From NCBI GenBank assembly GCA_900540425.1, contig UQFU01000078.1:1-7479 (forward strand): a stretch of 7,479 bases of DNA, read 5' to 3'. This DNA is from an uncultured Alphaproteobacteria bacterium. GTDB taxonomy: Bacteria > Pseudomonadota > Alphaproteobacteria > RF32 > CAG-239. Both the position numbers and the translations under genes were made by a program. Under the pieces are notes generated by a model. That model was not told the origin of the DNA. It saw only the letters and a program-made list of their open reading frames with translations, and searched no databases. Shown piece after piece: positions 6,667-7,479 of the stretch. Within the stretch, counting starts at the first letter, position 1. Every line of letters begins with the position of its first letter.

Positions 6667-6726
6667 GATAAATACCATTGAGCGGGCAGTAGAAACGTCT
6701 TGTCTGCGGTATTTGTCAAATGGTAT
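6667..6726. repeat. Inverted repeats overlapping the promoter of pilin copy B
   Basis: GATAAATACC (6667-6676) pairs with GGTATTTGTC (6708-6717) over 10 positions with one wobble. GCGGGCAG (6682-6689) pairs with TTGTCTGC (6700-6707) inside it, leaving a 5-base left bulge and a 10-base loop. A competing pairing joins ATACCATT (6672-6679) to AATGGTAT (6719-6726). The two outer pairings share bases and exclude each other. The repeats cover both the -35 and the -10 box. Confidence 0.6.
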
Positions 6727-6729
6727 AAT
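6700..6729 (+). promoter_or_regulatory. Sigma70-type promoter of pilin copy B
   Basis: TTGTCT (6700-6705) and a consensus TATAAT (6724-6729) are separated by 18 bases. Transcription would start near 6736, giving a leader of about 20 bases with AGGAG at 6744-6748. Both boxes lie within inverted repeats, so a binding protein or cruciform could block it. Confidence 0.65.
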
Positions 6730-6755
6730 TATTAAGTAAATTAAGGAGAAGTTGG

Positions 6756-7121
6756 ATGAACTTTTTGAAAAGAAATATATTGACCATCAGTCTGATGCTG
6801 TTGGTTAGTATGTGCGTTATTGCGCCGGATGCTTTTGCAGCGACAGTATTTGATACTGCCAATAAAAAAGCATCAGAAACCTTTAAGGCTGTTAAGACTG
6901 TAATCTTTATCGTCGGCGGTTTCGGTTTGGTGGCTTTGGCCTTCTTTGCCGTCTTCGGCAAACTGAAATGGACCTGGTTCGCCTCTCTGGCTGTTGGTCT
7001 GGCGCTCTTGGCTGCGGCCGGTGCGATTATTGACTACGCAACCACTAATACAGGTACAGGTGAAACCTCTAACTTTACAAGCGATACGCTTACCGGTACC
7101 GGTGGATCTTCAAGCTTCTAA
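6756..7121 (+). CDS. VirB2/TrbC-family pilin-like protein, copy B
   Basis: This 121-residue paralogue of the gene at 6161 starts at an ATG with AGGAG seven bases upstream. The signal peptide (1-28) ends in the same DAFA site but differs at most positions from copy A. Residues 24-96 match copy A at 71 of 73 positions (Lys for Arg at 37, Leu for Ile at 84) and include both membrane spans and the GKLKW loop. The tail after residue 96 differs: Thr replaces Ser in the first repeats and the end is Thr/Ser/Gly-rich rather than Asp-rich. The gene has its own promoter and a strong terminator, so it is an independent transcription unit. Two copies with a conserved core and variable tails suggest alternative pilin subunits. 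Family assignment is by architecture; a role in conjugation, secretion or adhesion cannot be decided here. Confidence 0.75.
   Translation: MNFLKRNILTISLMLLVSMCVIAPDAFAATVFDTANKKASETFKAVKTVIFIVGGFGLVALAFFAVFGKLKWTWFASLAVGLALLAAAGAIIDYATTNTGTGETSNFTSDTLTGTGGSSSF
6827..7060 (+). repeat. Duplicated pilin core, copy B
   Basis: Partner of 6232-6465 at an offset of 595 bases, with the identical 59-base stretch at 6882-6940. Such near-identity within a tandem pair is a substrate for gene conversion or deletion. Confidence 0.9.
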
Positions 7122-7141
7122 TTCAAGCTTTCGGATTTGTT

Positions 7142-7169
7142 AGGCACGGCTTTGTCCGTGCCTTTTTTT
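7142..7169 (+). terminator. Intrinsic terminator of pilin copy B
   Basis: AGGCACGG (7142-7149) and CCGTGCCT (7156-7163) form a perfect 8-bp stem with a 6-base loop, followed by a run of seven T (7163-7169). It lies 20 bases after the stop codon. Confidence 0.92.
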
Positions 7170-7280
7170 GTTAAGTTTTCCCCGCTTCCTGCTTCTCAAA
7201 AATATATTCCTATGGTATTTTATTGCTGTTTGCATATCTGAGAATTAATCATCTTACCAAAAAAGTCATCTTTTCCTTTC

Positions 7281-7371
7281 CTGTCACAGCACGGTGTTTT
7301 CTCTCTTCCTGTCACTCCGGCCTGTTTTTTTACCTGTCATTCTGGTCCGTTTTTTTTATCTGTCACTCCGG
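7281..7371. repeat. Tandem TGTCA repeats with T tracts
   Basis: Units starting CTGTCA occur at 7281, 7309, 7334 and 7360, spaced 28, 25 and 26 bases apart. The second and third have the form CTGTCAyTCyGG followed by a short C/G-rich joint and seven or eight T. The first is degenerate and the fourth runs into the palindromic element. The preceding stretch (7170-7280) is AT-rich with no gene or clear signal. Confidence 0.7.
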
Positions 7372-7466
7372 CCTCCGAGCCGGAGTCTGGGTCAACATTG
7401 ATTCCTTATCCGCCTGGATTCCGGGTCAACCCCGGAATGACAGTAAAAAAACAAGCCGGAGTGACA
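7309..7466. repeat. Nested inverted-repeat element of alphaproteobacterial type
   Basis: The arm at 7309-7345 is matched in inverted orientation by 7432-7466, including the T7/A7 tracts, with only a few mismatches and one extra base. Nested inside, 7360-7371 pairs with 7432-7443, ATTCCGGG/CCCGGAAT forms a hairpin near 7418-7438 and CTCCGGC/GCCGGAG forms another near 7365-7384. The TGTCATTCCGG...CCGGAATGACA pattern resembles small dispersed palindromes seen in many alphaproteobacterial genomes. It has no coding capacity and is probably non-autonomous. Confidence 0.7.
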
Positions 7467-7479
7467 AAGGGAAACAAGA

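Noticed and set aside
6136..6961. Minus-strand frames opposite both pilin cores
   Set aside because: They are nearly identical only because the pilin cores are duplicated; they are Lys/Thr/Ala-rich shadows without ribosome sites.
6161..7121. The pilins as type IVb prepilins (PilS/TcpA type)
   Set aside because: There is no class III signal with Gly before the processed residue and no Glu at position 5 of a single long hydrophobic helix. Instead they have a signal peptidase I site and two spans.
7281..7466. CRISPR array
   Set aside because: Units are imperfect, the intervals are T tracts with no unique spacers, and the set includes inverted copies. This is a palindromic repeat cluster.

Overview
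The window holds the start of a type IVb pilus (T4bP) assembly operon on the minus strand and, diverging from it on the plus strand, two tandem genes for small VirB2/TrbC-like conjugative pilins. The organism looks like a Gram-negative alphaproteobacterium, probably an uncultured or host-associated lineage. This is an inference from the outer-membrane secretin, the lipoprotein signals and the TGTCATTCCGG-type palindromic repeats at the right end, a kind of dispersed repeat common in alphaproteobacterial intergenic DNA. No 16S rRNA or other taxonomic marker is present.

Minus strand, in transcription order. A 600-residue secreted protein with a long disordered middle and a C-terminal OmpA-like domain (5751-3949) comes first. 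Then follow a PilL/TcpQ-domain lipoprotein (3860-3189), the PilN lipoprotein secretin (3202-1586), the PilO2 inner-membrane accessory protein (1567-290) and the N-terminal 100 residues of a PilP-like exported protein (300 to beyond base 1). The last four genes overlap or nearly touch and follow the L-N-O-P order of the R64 thin-pilus operon, but pilM is missing between L and N. The first gene has its own candidate promoter, and a better internal promoter lies just before pilL. PilL and PilN would form the outer-membrane channel, PilO and PilP would link it to the inner membrane, and the OmpA-like protein could tie the channel to peptidoglycan. That last role is inferred.

The divergent intergenic region (5752-6160, 409 bases) holds the minus-strand promoter and a cryptic minus-strand reading frame. 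That frame would encode a 40-residue single-pass membrane protein if a T7 tract just after its start codon were T8. It also holds a strong stem-loop just ahead of the first pilin gene.

Plus strand. The two pilin paralogues (6161-6535 and 6756-7121) are nearly identical from the signal-peptidase site through both membrane segments (71 of 73 residues, including 59 consecutive identical bases). Their signal peptides, C-terminal tails and flanking DNA have diverged. Stem-loops of the same overall design lie ahead of both. The second has a clear promoter (TTGTCT-18-TATAAT) embedded in the inverted repeats and ends in a textbook intrinsic terminator.

The right end (7281-7479) is a non-coding cluster of tandem and inverted TGTCAyTCyGG repeats. 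The most interesting point is the combination: T4bP envelope machinery paired head to head with duplicated, mosaic, separately regulated VirB2-like pilins.
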